The notes: a model not told the origin generated them from the sequence alone. A DNA stretch of 64,000 nt from Salipiger abyssi (GCF_001975705.1 NZ_CP015095.1:70426-134425); one strand, 5' to 3'. Counted from the stretch's first letter, positions 8,943 through 17,698 are shown. Program-made: numbers and translations.

Positions 8943-9383
8943 ATGGATCTGAACGGCGAATATCGAATTCCCGCACCGCGCGAGACGGTCTGGGAGATGC
9001 TGAACGATCCCGATGTGCTGCGCGACTGCATCCCCGGCTGTCAGGAGCTGGAGGGCAGCCCGGAGGAGGGCTTTGCCGCGACGGTGAAGCTCAAGATCGG
9101 CCCGGTCTCGGCGACCTTCAAAGGTGCCGTCACTTTGAGCAATATCACCCCGCCGGAGCGCTACACCATCACCGGCGAGGGCAAGGGCGGCGTTGCCGGC
9201 TTTGCAAGCGGCGGGGCCGACGTATATCTGAGCGAGGAGGGAGACGAGACCATCCTGCGTTACGAGGTGACCGCGAAGGTCGGCGGCAAGCTGGCGCAGC
9301 TCGGCTCGCGGCTGATCAAATCGACCTCGGAAAAGCTCGCCACGCAGTTTTTCGACTGTTTCGCAGAAAAGGCCTCGGCCTGA
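8943..9383 (+). CDS. CoxG-like SRPBCC protein (carbon monoxide dehydrogenase subunit G family)
   Basis: 146 aa START/SRPBCC-fold protein of the CoxG family, usually encoded beside molybdenum hydroxylases and involved in membrane recruitment or maturation. It starts MDLNGEYRIPAPRETVW and contains the conserved CIPGCQEL segment. The C-terminal amphipathic anchor seen in longer CoxG proteins is absent or very short here. GGGAGA precedes the ATG at 8943. It is followed by the FeS and FAD subunits with spacings of 22 and 12 bases. It probably serves the split hydroxylase whose large subunit is at 50684. Confidence 0.85.
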   Translation: MDLNGEYRIPAPRETVWEMLNDPDVLRDCIPGCQELEGSPEEGFAATVKLKIGPVSATFKGAVTLSNITPPERYTITGEGKGGVAGFASGGADVYLSEEGDETILRYEVTAKVGGKLAQLGSRLIKSTSEKLATQFFDCFAEKASA

Positions 9384-9405
9384 GCCCCGCGACAAGGAGA
9401 CCGGC

Positions 9406-9888
9406 ATGACCGAAGTAACCATCACCGTGAACGGTGCGCCGCAGACCCACGATGTCGAGGACCGGACGCTGCTCGTGCATTTCCTGCGCGATCATGCGGG
9501 CCTGACCGGCACGCATGTGGGCTGCGACACCACGCAATGCGGCGCCTGCACCGTGCATCTCGACGGGCGGGCGGTGAAATCCTGCACCGTGCTCGCGGTG
9601 GCCGCCGATGGCGGTGCGGTCACCACCATCGAGGGTCTGGCCGAGGGCGACACGCTGTCGGATCTGCAACAGGCGTTCAAGGACAATCACGGGCTGCAAT
9701 GCGGCTTTTGCACCCCGGGCATGGTGATGGCCGGCACCGACCTGATCCGCCGCTATGGCGGGGCGCTAGACGAGGAGACCGTGCGCGAACAGCTCGAAGG
9801 CAATATCTGTCGCTGCACCGGCTATACCAATATCGTCAAGGCGGTGCTGGATGCCGCCGGCAAATACCGCGCGAAGCAGCAGGCATAA
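9406..9888 (+). CDS. Molybdenum hydroxylase small subunit, [2Fe-2S] (CoxS/XdhC-like family)
   Basis: 160 aa, with an N-terminal plant-type [2Fe-2S] cluster (Cys40, Cys45, Cys48, Cys60; CxxxxCGxC pattern) and a C-terminal all-helical [2Fe-2S] domain (Cys99-x2-Cys102 and Cys135-x-Cys137, ICRCTGY). Length and motifs are those of complete CoxS-type subunits. It relays electrons from the Mo-pterin centre of the large subunit to FAD in the medium subunit. AAGGAGA precedes the ATG. The expected adjacent large subunit is missing; the only candidate in the window is 41 kb away. Confidence 0.93.
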   Translation: MTEVTITVNGAPQTHDVEDRTLLVHFLRDHAGLTGTHVGCDTTQCGACTVHLDGRAVKSCTVLAVAADGGAVTTIEGLAEGDTLSDLQQAFKDNHGLQCGFCTPGMVMAGTDLIRRYGGALDEETVREQLEGNICRCTGYTNIVKAVLDAAGKYRAKQQA

Positions 9889-9900
9889 GGGGGCGCCGCG

Positions 9901-10719
9901 ATGTATATGTACGACTTCACCTATCGCCGCCCGAAAACGCTGGACGAGGCCGCCGCGCTCTGGGGCGAATTCGACAGCCCGAGTTTCGTCTCGGGCGGGC
10001 ATACGCTGATCCCCACGATGAAAAACCGGCTGGCCGCGCCAGATGTGCTGATCGACCTGCGCGCGATCCCCGAGCTGAAGGGGATCCGGCGCGAGGGCGA
10101 CCGGCTGCTGATCGGCGCCGCGACCACCCATTACGAGACTTCGGGCTCGGATGTGGTGAAAGACGCGATCCCGGCGCTGGCGGCGCTGGCGGGCAGCATC
10201 GCCGACCCGCAGGTGCGCTATGTGGGCACCATGGGCGGCTCGGTCGCCAACAACGACCCCTCGGCGGATTACCCCTCGGCGGTGCTGTCGCTGGGCGCCG
10301 ATGTGGTGACCAGCCAGCGGGTCATTCCTGCGGATGAGTTCTTCGACGGGCTGTTCGGCACGGTGCTGGAGGAGGGCGAGATCATCCTGCATCTCGCCTT
10401 TCCGATCCCCGAGAGCGCCGGTTACGCCAAGCTGTGCAGCCAGGCCTCGCGCTACCCTGTGGCGGGCAGCTTCGTCAGCCGTACGGGCGATGCCGTGCGG
10501 GTCGGCGTCACCGGAGCGGGCAATGACGGGGTGTTCCGCTGGGCGGCCGCCGAGGCGGCGCTGGCGGAGGATTTCTCGGCAGCGGCGCTGGACGGGCTGA
10601 GCCCCGACGCGGATGACATGATCGCCGATCTCAACGGCTCGGGCGCCTACCGCGCGCATCTCGTGGGCGTGGTGACGCGCTATGCGGTGGAGAATCCGGG
10701 CACGGCGGTCGTGCGCTGA
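9901..10719 (+). CDS. Molybdenum hydroxylase FAD-binding (medium) subunit, CoxM-like
   Basis: 272 aa FAD subunit with the two CoxM signatures: SGGHTLIP (31-38) and TMGGSVANNDPSADYP (about 110-125). These bind the FAD diphosphate. The C-terminal CO-dehydrogenase-flavoprotein domain follows. It accepts electrons from the [2Fe-2S] subunit. The gene closes the coxG-S-M operon, and a strong hairpin follows at 10762. Confidence 0.92.
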   Translation: MYMYDFTYRRPKTLDEAAALWGEFDSPSFVSGGHTLIPTMKNRLAAPDVLIDLRAIPELKGIRREGDRLLIGAATTHYETSGSDVVKDAIPALAALAGSIADPQVRYVGTMGGSVANNDPSADYPSAVLSLGADVVTSQRVIPADEFFDGLFGTVLEEGEIILHLAFPIPESAGYAKLCSQASRYPVAGSFVSRTGDAVRVGVTGAGNDGVFRWAAAEAALAEDFSAAALDGLSPDADDMIADLNGSGAYRAHLVGVVTRYAVENPGTAVVR

Positions 10720-10761
10720 GACCTTGCGGCGGCCGCGCGATTTGGCCCGCCCAGAACGCCA

Positions 10762-10782
10762 GCCCCGGACCTGGTCCGGGGC
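10762..10782 (+). terminator. Hairpin terminator after coxM, facing the cyclase gene end
   Basis: GCCCCGGAC-CTG-GTCCGGGGC, a perfect nine-bp stem in the 217-base gap between two convergent genes (coxM and the cyclase). It could act on both strands. No T run follows. The rest of the gap shows no gene. Confidence 0.55.
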
Positions 10783-10936
10783 CTCTGCGTTTCAGAGGGA
10801 CGTAACCCTGCCGATTTAAGCACCAGTCCTCACGCCTGTGGCGAGGCCACCGTCGCGCGTTCGGGGGCGCCATGGATCGACGGCGTTCCCCGGGACAAAG
10901 TGGCGAGCATAGTGTCTCTACCGAAGACACTCCCCC

Positions 10937-11959
10937 TCAAACCGTCGCGATCGGCGTCACCGGCGAGCCCACCGCGCCGCGTAGCCGCAGCGGCGGCGCC
11001 GAGAGGAAGAACGCCGAGCGCCCATGCGCGTGCAGCCAGGCGGCCAGTTCCTCGAAATACCACAGCTCGCCAAGCTGGATGCCCAGCTTGAACAGGCAAT
11101 GGTGGTGCAGCGGCAGCTTGGCATGCGGGTCGCAGTCCGGATCGCGCGCCGGATAGGCCTCGACGGCGAAATTGTCGGCGGCAATCGCCGCGATGCCGCT
11201 GTCGGTGATCCAGTTCAGCAGCTTGTCGTCGCGCCCGTCGAGCCCGGCGCAGGAGCTGGCCAGAACCTCCGGATCGGGTTGTTTCTGCATCGACAGCACC
11301 AGCTCGCCGAAGCCGGTGTAAATGCAGAGGAAATCGCCCGGGGCGATCTCCACATCCATACCCTCCATGGCGCGCATCAGATCGTCATAGCCGACATAGG
11401 CGCGCTCGCGCCCGTAGATCCGCGCCAGATCCACCAGCACCCCGCGCCCCTGCGCGCAGGCGGTGGCGAGGTTCTCGATCCCCAGCTTGTGCGCGCCCTT
11501 CTTCTCGCCCGCATCCTCCGGGCCGACCAGGTGCTCGCCGCCGCGATAGCCGTTGTAATAGACGATCTCGTCCTCGCCGTCGTCATCCGCATCGAACAGC
11601 GCGCCGACATGGCCGAGCGCGTCCCAATGGGTGGAATATTGCGTGTCGAGCGTCACGCCCTCGTCCGAGACCACGTCGCAGGCGCAGGGCGACATGCGCG
11701 CCAGGGCGAAGTTGAAATTATAGCCGTCACCGCGCGGCGCGTAGTGAAAGCGCGGCTCGTCGCGATGCGCCAGCAGCGCGTTGCCGCCGGGATAATCCAG
11801 CGGCAGCGACAGGCAGAAGCTCTCGCCGGTGCGGATCTCGCGCACGCCGCGCAGCCGCGCCTCCGGGTCGACCAGATTGATCCGCCCGAGCTGATCCTCG
11901 GCGCCGAACTCGCCCCAGTTCGACCCGTCGGGCCGTTTCTTCCATCGCTGACCGCTCAT
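10937..11959 (-). CDS. Cyclase-family metal-dependent hydrolase (kynurenine formamidase-like)
   Basis: 340 aa protein of the cyclase family (PF04199), whose members are Mn/Zn-dependent amide or lactone hydrolases such as kynurenine formamidase and isatin hydrolase. The metal motif STHWDALGH lies around residues 109-117, a variant of the family HxGTHxDxPxH, with GDFLCIYTG further on. The start at 11959 is set by AGGAGG six bases upstream; an in-frame ATG at 12130 would run across the sigma-54 promoter. It may open a cyclic intermediate, for example a lactone or lactam, of the pathway (inference). Divergent from etfBA. Confidence 0.85.
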   Translation of the reverse strand: MSGQRWKKRPDGSNWGEFGAEDQLGRINLVDPEARLRGVREIRTGESFCLSLPLDYPGGNALLAHRDEPRFHYAPRGDGYNFNFALARMSPCACDVVSDEGVTLDTQYSTHWDALGHVGALFDADDDGEDEIVYYNGYRGGEHLVGPEDAGEKKGAHKLGIENLATACAQGRGVLVDLARIYGRERAYVGYDDLMRAMEGMDVEIAPGDFLCIYTGFGELVLSMQKQPDPEVLASSCAGLDGRDDKLLNWITDSGIAAIAADNFAVEAYPARDPDCDPHAKLPLHHHCLFKLGIQLGELWYFEELAAWLHAHGRSAFFLSAPPLRLRGAVGSPVTPIATV

Positions 11960-12003
11960 CGGTGCCTCCTGTTTTCCATGCCTGCCGGTTCTGTCCGATC
12001 CCC

Positions 12004-12021
12004 ATGCAATTTCCGTGCCTT
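12004..12021 (-). promoter_or_regulatory. Sigma-54 promoter for the cyclase gene
   Basis: Minus strand AAGGCACGGAAATTGCAT: GG at 12019-12018 and GC at 12007-12006, ten bases apart. The leader to the ATG at 11959 is about 35 bases. Only 21 bases separate it from the divergent etfB site. Confidence 0.8.
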
Positions 12022-12042
12022 TCGAGCGGGGTGGCGGGCGGT

Positions 12043-12060
12043 TTGGCCCGGGAATTGCGT
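12043..12060 (+). promoter_or_regulatory. Sigma-54 promoter for etfBA
   Basis: TTGGCCCGGGAATTGCGT: GG at 12045-12046 and GC at 12057-12058, ten bases apart. It lies 80 bases before the etfB ATG. Confidence 0.78.
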
Positions 12061-12140
12061 TTGTGAGGGCAGACAGCCAGCGCGCCGCCGACCGGATCGT
12101 GTCGCCGCGCCAGTGGAAACGAAACCGCAAGGAGAACGCA

Positions 12141-12899
12141 ATGAAGGTCCTAGTGCCTGTGAAACGCGTGATCGACTACAACGTGAAGGTCCGCGTGAAA
12201 GCGGACGGATCGGGTGTCGATCTGGCGAATGTGAAGATGTCGATGAACCCGTTCGACGAGATCGCGGTGGAAGAGGCGATCCGGCTGAAGGAGGCCGGCA
12301 AGGCCGATGAGGTGATCGTGGTGTCCATCGGGGTGAAGCAGGCGCAGGAGACGCTGCGCACCGGGCTCGCCATGGGCGCCGACCGGGCAATCCTGGTGGT
12401 CGCCGCCGAGGATGTGCACGAGGATATCGAGCCGCTGGCGGTGGCCAAGATCCTGGCGAAGATCGTCGAGGAAGAGCAGCCAGGGCTGGTGATCTGCGGC
12501 AAGCAGGCGATCGACAACGATCTGAATGCCACCGGCCAGATGCTGGCGGCGCTGGCGGGTCTGGCGCAGGCCACCAATGCCAACACGCTGGAGATCGACG
12601 GCGACAGCGCCGTGGTGGCGCGCGAGGTCGATGGCGGCTTGCAGACCATCAAGGTGGGCCTGCCGGCGATCGTGACCACCGACCTGCGCCTCAACGAGCC
12701 GCGCTATGCCTCGCTGCCCAATATCATGAAGGCGAAGAAAAAGCCGCTCGAGGAGAAGACGCCCGGCGATTACGGCGTCGATGTTTCTCCGCGGCTTGAG
12801 ATCGTCGGCACGGCGGAGCCTGCGGCGCGCAAGGCGGGCGAGATGGTCGGCTCGGTCGATGAGCTGATTGCGAAACTGAAAGACGCGGGAGCGGTGTGA
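12141..12899 (+). CDS. etfB: Electron transfer flavoprotein beta subunit
   Basis: 252 aa beta subunit of ETF, which takes electrons from acyl-CoA dehydrogenases and delivers them to ETF-quinone oxidoreductase. It begins [16 protein letters not shown] and carries the conserved [25 protein letters not shown] and [25 protein letters not shown] signatures (the last spans the ETF beta signature). The ATG at 12141 is preceded by AAGGAG. Its stop overlaps the etfA ATG by one base (TGATG). Its placement under a sigma-54 site among several ACAD genes suggests a pathway-dedicated ETF rather than the only housekeeping copy (inference). Confidence 0.96.
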   Translation: MKVLVPVKRVIDYNVKVRVKADGSGVDLANVKMSMNPFDEIAVEEAIRLKEAGKADEVIVVSIGVKQAQETLRTGLAMGADRAILVVAAEDVHEDIEPLAVAKILAKIVEEEQPGLVICGKQAIDNDLNATGQMLAALAGLAQATNANTLEIDGDSAVVAREVDGGLQTIKVGLPAIVTTDLRLNEPRYASLPNIMKAKKKPLEEKTPGDYGVDVSPRLEIVGTAEPAARKAGEMVGSVDELIAKLKDAGAV

Positions 12900-13825
12900 T
12901 GGCGGTTCTTCTTCTGGCAGAGATCAATGACGGCGCGCTGGCGATGGACGCCACCGCAAAGGCGGTGAGCGCGGCTGCGGCGCTTGGCGAGGTCACCGTT
13001 CTGGCGGTGGGCGCACAGGCGAAGGACGCGGCGGCAGAGGCCGCGACCATTGAGGGTGTGGCCAAGGTTCTGGTGGCGGAGGATGCGCTTTACGGCCACC
13101 GCCTGGCAGAGCCGGTTGCGGCGCTGGTCGTGTCGCTTGCGGGCGATTACAGCCATATCGTGGCGCCGGCGACGACCGATGCCAAGAACATCCTGCCGCG
13201 TGTTGCGGCGCTTCTCGATGTGATGGTTCTGACGGATGTCACCTCTGTGGTTGATGTGGATACGTTCGAACGGCCGGTCTATGCGGGCAATGCCATGCAG
13301 ACGGTAAAATCGAAGGATGAAAAAAAGGTTATCACCTTCCGGACCTCGACCTTCGACGCGGCGGCGACCGGCGGGTCTGCGCCCATCGAGGACGTTGCTG
13401 CGGGCGAAAACCCGGGGCTTTCGGAGTGGGTCGAGGACAAGCTGGCGGAGAGCGACCGGCCAGAGCTGACCTCGGCGGGGATCGTGGTCTCCGGCGGGCG
13501 CGGCGTGGGCTCGGAGGAGGATTTCGCGATCATCGAGGCGCTGGCGGACAAGCTGGGCGCCGCCGTGGGCGCGTCGCGGGCGGCGGTGGATTCGGGCTTT
13601 GCGCCGAACGACTGGCAGGTCGGCCAGACGGGCAAGGTTGTGGCGCCGGATCTGTATATCGCGTGCGGGATTTCCGGGGCGATTCAACACCTTGCGGGGA
13701 TGAAGGACAGCAAGGTCATCGTCGCGATCAACAAGGACGAAGAGGCGCCGATCTTCCAGGTCGCCGATTACGGCCTCGTCGCCGATCTGTTCCAGGCCGT
13801 GCCGGAGCTGACGGAAAAGCTCTGA
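12899..13825 (+). CDS. etfA: Electron transfer flavoprotein alpha subunit
   Basis: 308 aa alpha subunit with the N-terminal ETF domain and the C-terminal FAD-binding domain (VVSGGRGVGSEEDF, then APDLYIACGISGAIQHLAGMKDS split over the FAD site, ending in INKDEEAPIFQVADYGLVADLF). I used the ATG at 12899, which overlaps the etfB stop, rather than the GTG three bases earlier. A hairpin follows directly after the stop. Confidence 0.96.
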   Translation: MAVLLLAEINDGALAMDATAKAVSAAAALGEVTVLAVGAQAKDAAAEAATIEGVAKVLVAEDALYGHRLAEPVAALVVSLAGDYSHIVAPATTDAKNILPRVAALLDVMVLTDVTSVVDVDTFERPVYAGNAMQTVKSKDEKKVITFRTSTFDAAATGGSAPIEDVAAGENPGLSEWVEDKLAESDRPELTSAGIVVSGGRGVGSEEDFAIIEALADKLGAAVGASRAAVDSGFAPNDWQVGQTGKVVAPDLYIACGISGAIQHLAGMKDSKVIVAINKDEEAPIFQVADYGLVADLFQAVPELTEKL

Positions 13826-13832
13826 ACGTGAG

Positions 13833-13854
13833 GGGTGGGCAGCATTGCCCACCC
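13833..13854. terminator. GGTGGGCA-type palindrome after etfA, probable terminator
   Basis: GGGTGGGCA-GCAT-TGCCCACCC, a nine-bp perfect stem eight bases after the etfA stop, followed by TACG. It belongs to a repeat family found six times in this window, always outside coding sequence. Confidence 0.55.
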
Positions 13855-13883
13855 TACGACGCGGCGCGCTGAAAGATGTCTCT

Positions 13884-13901
13884 CTGGCACGATTATTGCG
13901 T
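13884..13901 (+). promoter_or_regulatory. Sigma-54 promoter for the 13936 CoA transferase
   Basis: CTGGCACGATTATTGCGT: GG at 13886-13887 and GC at 13898-13899, ten bases apart, matching TGGCACG-N4-TTGC exactly. It lies about 35 bases before the ATG. Confidence 0.85.
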
Positions 13902-13935
13902 CGTTTTACCCCGTGACAGAATTAGGTGACAGACA

Positions 13936-15147
13936 ATGCGAACACATGAGCAAGATTCAGAAACGCATGACGCGGTGCCCGGTTACGCTCTGCCCCGGGT
14001 CAAGACCGGGTCGGCGTTCGGCTTTTTGTCCGGTGTTCGCGTCGTCGATCTGACGACCTCGGTTGCGGGCCCCTACGGCACCATGCTGCTGTCGGATTTC
14101 GGCGCCGATGTGATCAAGGTCGAACGCGCGAGCGGCGACGACGCACGGCAATGGGGGCCGCCCTTTCTCGACGGGCAGGCGCTGTGGTTCACCGCCGTCA
14201 ACCGCAACAAGAAAAGCGTCGTCATGGATCTGCGCAGCGATGAGGGCCGCGCGGCGCTGATGAAGCTGGTGTCCGAGGCGGATGTCTTTGTCACCAACCA
14301 GCCGCCCGATGTGCAGCGCAAGCTGAAGCTCGACTACGAGCACATGAGAGAGGCGCGCGAGGATCTGATCTTTGTCTCGATCACCGGCTTCGGGCTGAGC
14401 GGGCCGCGCGCCGAGCTGACCTGTTACGACCTCATTGCCGAGGGCTATTCCGGGATCATGGATATCACCGGGGCGGGCGAGGGTGCGCCGCAAAAGATCG
14501 GTGCGCCGGCGGCGGATATGCTGGCCGGGCAGGATGCGGCGATGGCAACGATGGCGGCGCTGATGGACCGTCAGCGCACGGGCCAGGGTCACAAGATCGA
14601 CATCAGCCTGGTCGAGAGCATGACGCGCTTTCTGACCTGCCGGATTTCCTCCTATCTGGGCTCCGGCGAGGTGCCGGTGCGCTCGGGCGGGACCGACAGT
14701 GTGATCGCGATCTATCAGCCCTTCGATACGGCGGATCTGCCGATCAATCTCGGGCTCGGTTCGGATGCGATCTGGGCGCGGTTCTGGAGCGCGATGGGCG
14801 ATGTGGAGTACGGGCAGCGCCCGGAATTCGCCAGCAATGCGCTGCGGCGCGAGAACCGGGCCGAGATCGTCGGGCGGATTCAGGAGATCCTCAAGACCCG
14901 CCCGCGCGCGGACTGGCTGGAGGTGTTCGCCTCTTCGCGCATCCCTGCCGGGCCGATCAACCGCGTGGACGAGGTGGCCGGCGATGCCGAATTGCAGGCG
15001 CGCGGGCTGTTCTTTGCGCTGGAGGATGGCGAGGGGCGGGTGGTGCCGCAAATCGGTCTGGGCATCCAGATCGACGATGCGCCCTGCATCCCGCGCGGTC
15101 TGCCGCCGCTTCTGGGCGAGCATAACGACGAGATTCTCGGAGAGTAG
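13936..15147 (+). CDS. CaiB/BaiF (class III) CoA transferase
   Basis: 403 aa. Transfers CoA between a donor such as succinyl-CoA and a carboxylic acid. The N-terminal region has VVDLTTSVAGPYGTMLLSDFGADVIKVE and NRNKKSVVMDLRS, and the catalytic aspartate is Asp194 in the AADMLAGQD segment. The first 28 residues before FLSGVRVVDLTTS are unusual, so the true start may lie a little downstream, but the ATG at 13936 is the first after the sigma-54 site. It is monocistronic: a 24-bp inverted repeat pair follows at 15175. One of four family members in the window. Confidence 0.92.
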   Translation: MRTHEQDSETHDAVPGYALPRVKTGSAFGFLSGVRVVDLTTSVAGPYGTMLLSDFGADVIKVERASGDDARQWGPPFLDGQALWFTAVNRNKKSVVMDLRSDEGRAALMKLVSEADVFVTNQPPDVQRKLKLDYEHMREAREDLIFVSITGFGLSGPRAELTCYDLIAEGYSGIMDITGAGEGAPQKIGAPAADMLAGQDAAMATMAALMDRQRTGQGHKIDISLVESMTRFLTCRISSYLGSGEVPVRSGGTDSVIAIYQPFDTADLPINLGLGSDAIWARFWSAMGDVEYGQRPEFASNALRRENRAEIVGRIQEILKTRPRADWLEVFASSRIPAGPINRVDEVAGDAELQARGLFFALEDGEGRVVPQIGLGIQIDDAPCIPRGLPPLLGEHNDEILGE

Positions 15148-15174
15148 CGGATCATATGCGGTCGGGCCTGTGGG

Positions 15175-15238
15175 CGGTGGGCAGATTGCCCACCCTACAT
15201 ACTCGACCGCGTTCGTAGGGTGGGCAATCTGCCCACCG
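15175..15238. repeat. Pair of inverted GGTGGGCA palindromes between convergent genes
   Basis: Two 24-base arms (15175-15198 and 15215-15238) are perfect reverse complements, and each is itself a hairpin (GGTGGGCA-GAT-TGCCCACC and its reverse). The 16-base spacer is ATACTCGACCGCGTTC. The identical arm pair flanks copy B of the longer element at 29002-29248. The location between a (+) and a (-) gene end fits a bidirectional terminator role. Confidence 0.75.
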
Positions 15239-15247
15239 TTCCGCACC

Positions 15248-15275
15248 CAAAAAGGGCGGGCCCGAAGGCCCGCCC
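15248..15275 (-). terminator. Rho-independent terminator of dctP
   Basis: GGGCGGGCC-CGAA-GGCCCGCCC stem (15254-15275). On the minus strand it is followed by a T run (A tract at 15249-15253). It is the clearest intrinsic terminator in the window, 28 bases after the TRAP gene stop. Confidence 0.85.
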
Positions 15276-15302
15276 CGCTGAACCGTCCAACTGTTCGGGC
15301 GC

Positions 15303-16448
15303 TCAGTTCATGCCGTAGCTCGTCGGGTCGATCCTGGAAAAGATCTCGTCTTCATAGAGCTTTGCGAGCGTGTCCACGTCCTTGACGTCTTTCGTCAGAC
15401 CCTTCCACTTCTCGACCAGCGCGCTGACCTTGGCGACCTTTTCGGCGGCGTTCTCCACCCCGTAATTCTCGGTGAAGAGATCGGCGATCACCGCCGTGTC
15501 TTCGGCGACGAAGGCCTCGGTCGCCTCGGTCAGTTCCGGCCCGGCCTCGATGATCTCGATACCCTCTTCGCGCGCCTTTTCCAGTGCCTCCATCGGGCGG
15601 ACATAATAGTTATAGCTCAGCTCGGCGCTGTTATAGGCCGCCGCTTTCAGCATCGCGACGCGCTCCTCCTCCGACAGTCCGCGCCAGGCGTCGATATTGA
15701 TGTTCGCGGCGCCGACACCGACAAAGAGCCCGCCGGGCACGCCCAGGGTCACGTATTTCGTCACGTCCATAAGCTGGAGGTCGAGCAGGTCGGCGGGGTG
15801 CACCACGGTGCAGTCGACCACGCCCTGGCTCAGCGCCTCATAGGTCTCGTTGGCCGAGATGCTGACGCGGGTGGCGCCCATCGCTTCGGCCCAGCGGCCC
15901 CAGTTCGCCGAGGCCACGCGCAGCTTTTTGCCCGCGAGATCAGACACCTGCCGGATCGGCGTGGTGCAGAGCAGCGCGTAGTCGTGGGTCGAGATGCTGC
16001 CCAGGTAAATCTGCCGTTCGCGGGCGAACTCGGCCACGCATTCCGGGCATTCCAGCATGATGTACTCGGTCAGCGCCCCGGTCATGGCAAAGCCCGGCGC
16101 GTCGATGCGGTCTCCGACGGTAGAGAGCATGTTGAGATCGGCGCCAAGGTTGCTGTTGGCATATTCCGCCGGGTGATAGGGCATGATGACATAGCCCATG
16201 TCCACGATATGGTCGCGCAGCCCCGGGCCTGTCTGTTTCAGGTCCAGCAGCGACAGCGGATAGAGCTTGATGCCCGGGCCGCCGTTGTCGGCGACCTTGG
16301 CCACGAATTTCTCCAGGCTCTGTACCACCGTGCTGCCCGAGGGGAAGCCGACCGCAAAGGTCAGATCCTTGGCCGAGGCCATGCCTCCCGCCGACAGGAG
16401 CGCCGCGAGGCAGCCCCCGGTAAGCAGCGATTTCAGTGTTGTCTTCAT
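15303..16448 (-). CDS. TRAP transporter substrate-binding protein (DctP family), no adjacent permease
   Basis: 381 aa periplasmic binding protein. The signal peptide covers residues 1-26, with cleavage after the MASA context. The mature protein has the DctP fold, including GKKLRVASANWGRWAEAMGATRVSISANETYEALSQGVVD, the region holding the conserved Arg that pairs with a substrate carboxylate. DctP proteins bind organic acids for Na+-driven uptake by DctQM. No dctQ or dctM is present nearby, so it must work with a permease elsewhere. It follows adh by 39 bases and is therefore under the same sigma-54 promoter. Confidence 0.9.
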   Translation of the reverse strand: MKTTLKSLLTGGCLAALLSAGGMASAKDLTFAVGFPSGSTVVQSLEKFVAKVADNGGPGIKLYPLSLLDLKQTGPGLRDHIVDMGYVIMPYHPAEYANSNLGADLNMLSTVGDRIDAPGFAMTGALTEYIMLECPECVAEFARERQIYLGSISTHDYALLCTTPIRQVSDLAGKKLRVASANWGRWAEAMGATRVSISANETYEALSQGVVDCTVVHPADLLDLQLMDVTKYVTLGVPGGLFVGVGAANINIDAWRGLSEEERVAMLKAAAYNSAELSYNYYVRPMEALEKAREEGIEIIEAGPELTEATEAFVAEDTAVIADLFTENYGVENAAEKVAKVSALVEKWKGLTKDVKDVDTLAKLYEDEIFSRIDPTSYGMN

Positions 16449-16487
16449 CTTGTTTTCCTCCCTGTGATGAAAAAATGCCCCTGTGGA

Positions 16488-17540
16488 TCAGGGAACCAGA
16501 ACCGCGCGGCCGACGATGCGGCCCTCCTCCAGCGCGTGCATGGCGTCATTCGCTTCGTCGAGCGGATAGGTGGTTGTCTGGAGCGGCGGCACCTTGCCCG
16601 CGCGGGCAAGGTCGATCAGCTCCTGAAACTCGGGCAGGCTGCCGACGACAGAGCCGATGATGCTCACCGCCTTGAGCGGGATGAGCGGCAGCGGCCAGTC
16701 CGACGCGCCGCCGAAGAGCCCGACGAGGATCACCTTGCCGCCCTTGCCGACCAGATCGAAACTCATGCTGGCGGTAGCGGGGGCGGCGACGAAGTCGATC
16801 ACCGAGGGGATGGTGGCGCCGCAGGCGGTCTGGATCTGCGCCATGGCATCCTCGGCGGTGCCGTCGATCACATGGCCAGCGCCGGCGGCCAGCGCGGCCT
16901 CGCGCTTGGCCGGGTCGATATCGACCACCACCGGGGGCAGCCCGCCGAGCGCCTTCACCAGCCCGATGCACATCAGCCCCAGCCCGCCGGCGCCGATGAT
17001 CACCAGCGGCACCTCGGCGATGGTCTCTTCCACCTTTTTCAGCGCGGAAAACGAGGTCAGCCCGGAACAGGCGAGCGGCGCGGCAATCGCCGGGTCGAGA
17101 TCGCCGATATCGAAGAGATAGCGCGGATGCGCCAGCCGGATCATGCTGGCAAAGCCGCCATCCGCGTGAAAGCCGAGATTGCGCGGGGTGGGGCAGAAGT
17201 TCTCCCGCCCCTCCAGGCAGACCCGGCAACTGCCGCAGCCCTGCCAGGGGTAGACCACATAGTTGCGCGCCGGGTCGAGATGCTGCGCTTCGGGCCCCGC
17301 GGCCTCGATCCTGCCCGCGATCTCGTGGCCGAGCACCACAGGAAGCTCCAGCCCCCGGCTGGCGAAGTTCAGTTTGCGGCCGTGACCGAGATCGTATTCG
17401 CCGCTATGGATATGGAGATCGCTGTGACACAGCCCCGCCGCGGTGATCCGCAGCAGAACCTCGCTGCCCGTGGGCGCCGGATCTTCGCGGGTTTCGTGGA
17501 CAAGGGGCTGTCCGAAATGCTGCATGCATTCGCAGTACAT
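16488..17540 (-). CDS. Zinc-dependent NAD(P) alcohol dehydrogenase (MDR family)
   Basis: 350 aa medium-chain dehydrogenase. Catalytic zinc ligands are Cys38 and His72-Glu73 (GHE). The structural zinc site is Cys102, Cys105, Cys108, Cys116. The nucleotide motif is GAGGLGLMCIGL. The start at 17540 (MYCECMQHFG) has GGGAGA immediately upstream; an ATG at 17552 is an alternative. It oxidises an alcohol, possibly a ring hydroxyl, to a carbonyl. It leads a two-gene sigma-54 operon with the TRAP binding protein and is divergent from the ring-cleavage operon, which suggests a role early in the same pathway. Confidence 0.92.
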   Translation of the reverse strand: MYCECMQHFGQPLVHETREDPAPTGSEVLLRITAAGLCHSDLHIHSGEYDLGHGRKLNFASRGLELPVVLGHEIAGRIEAAGPEAQHLDPARNYVVYPWQGCGSCRVCLEGRENFCPTPRNLGFHADGGFASMIRLAHPRYLFDIGDLDPAIAAPLACSGLTSFSALKKVEETIAEVPLVIIGAGGLGLMCIGLVKALGGLPPVVVDIDPAKREAALAAGAGHVIDGTAEDAMAQIQTACGATIPSVIDFVAAPATASMSFDLVGKGGKVILVGLFGGASDWPLPLIPLKAVSIIGSVVGSLPEFQELIDLARAGKVPPLQTTTYPLDEANDAMHALEEGRIVGRAVLVP

Positions 17541-17564
17541 TTTCTCTCCCATAGTGCAAATTGA

Positions 17565-17612
17565 CTTTACATTTGAGGCTCGCAAACCCCGTGCCAGTCC
17601 GGAAATGTAAAG
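17565..17612. promoter_or_regulatory. Inverted repeat CTTTACATTT / AAATGTAAAG bracketing the adh sigma-54 site
   Basis: Perfect ten-bp arms at 17565-17574 and 17603-17612, 28 bases apart, enclosing the minus-strand -24/-12 element at 17580-17597. They could be operator half-sites, or part of the activator or an IHF-like site. The A/T richness stands out in this GC-rich region. Confidence 0.45.
17580..17597 (-). promoter_or_regulatory. Sigma-54 promoter for adh-dctP
   Basis: Minus strand CTGGCACGGGGTTTGCGA: GG at 17595-17594 and GC at 17583-17582, ten bases apart, with the canonical TGGCACG. The leader is about 30 bases. Confidence 0.85.
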
Positions 17613-17680
17613 GTCTGTGCCGGGAAAGGGGCGGAGCTGGAGGCTTCCGCTGCGTCGGATGCCAGGGCGCAAACTCTGCG

Positions 17681-17698
17681 CTGGCACGGCTATTGCGT
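17681..17698 (+). promoter_or_regulatory. Sigma-54 promoter for the 11-gene ring-cleavage operon
   Basis: CTGGCACGGCTATTGCGT: GG at 17683-17684 and GC at 17695-17696, ten bases apart. The leader to 17867 is about 160 bases, the longest of the set. Divergent from the adh promoter. Confidence 0.85.

Noticed and set aside
13833..15238. GGTGGGCA repeats as a CRISPR array
   Set aside because: The repeats are isolated palindromes far apart with no regular spacers and no cas genes.
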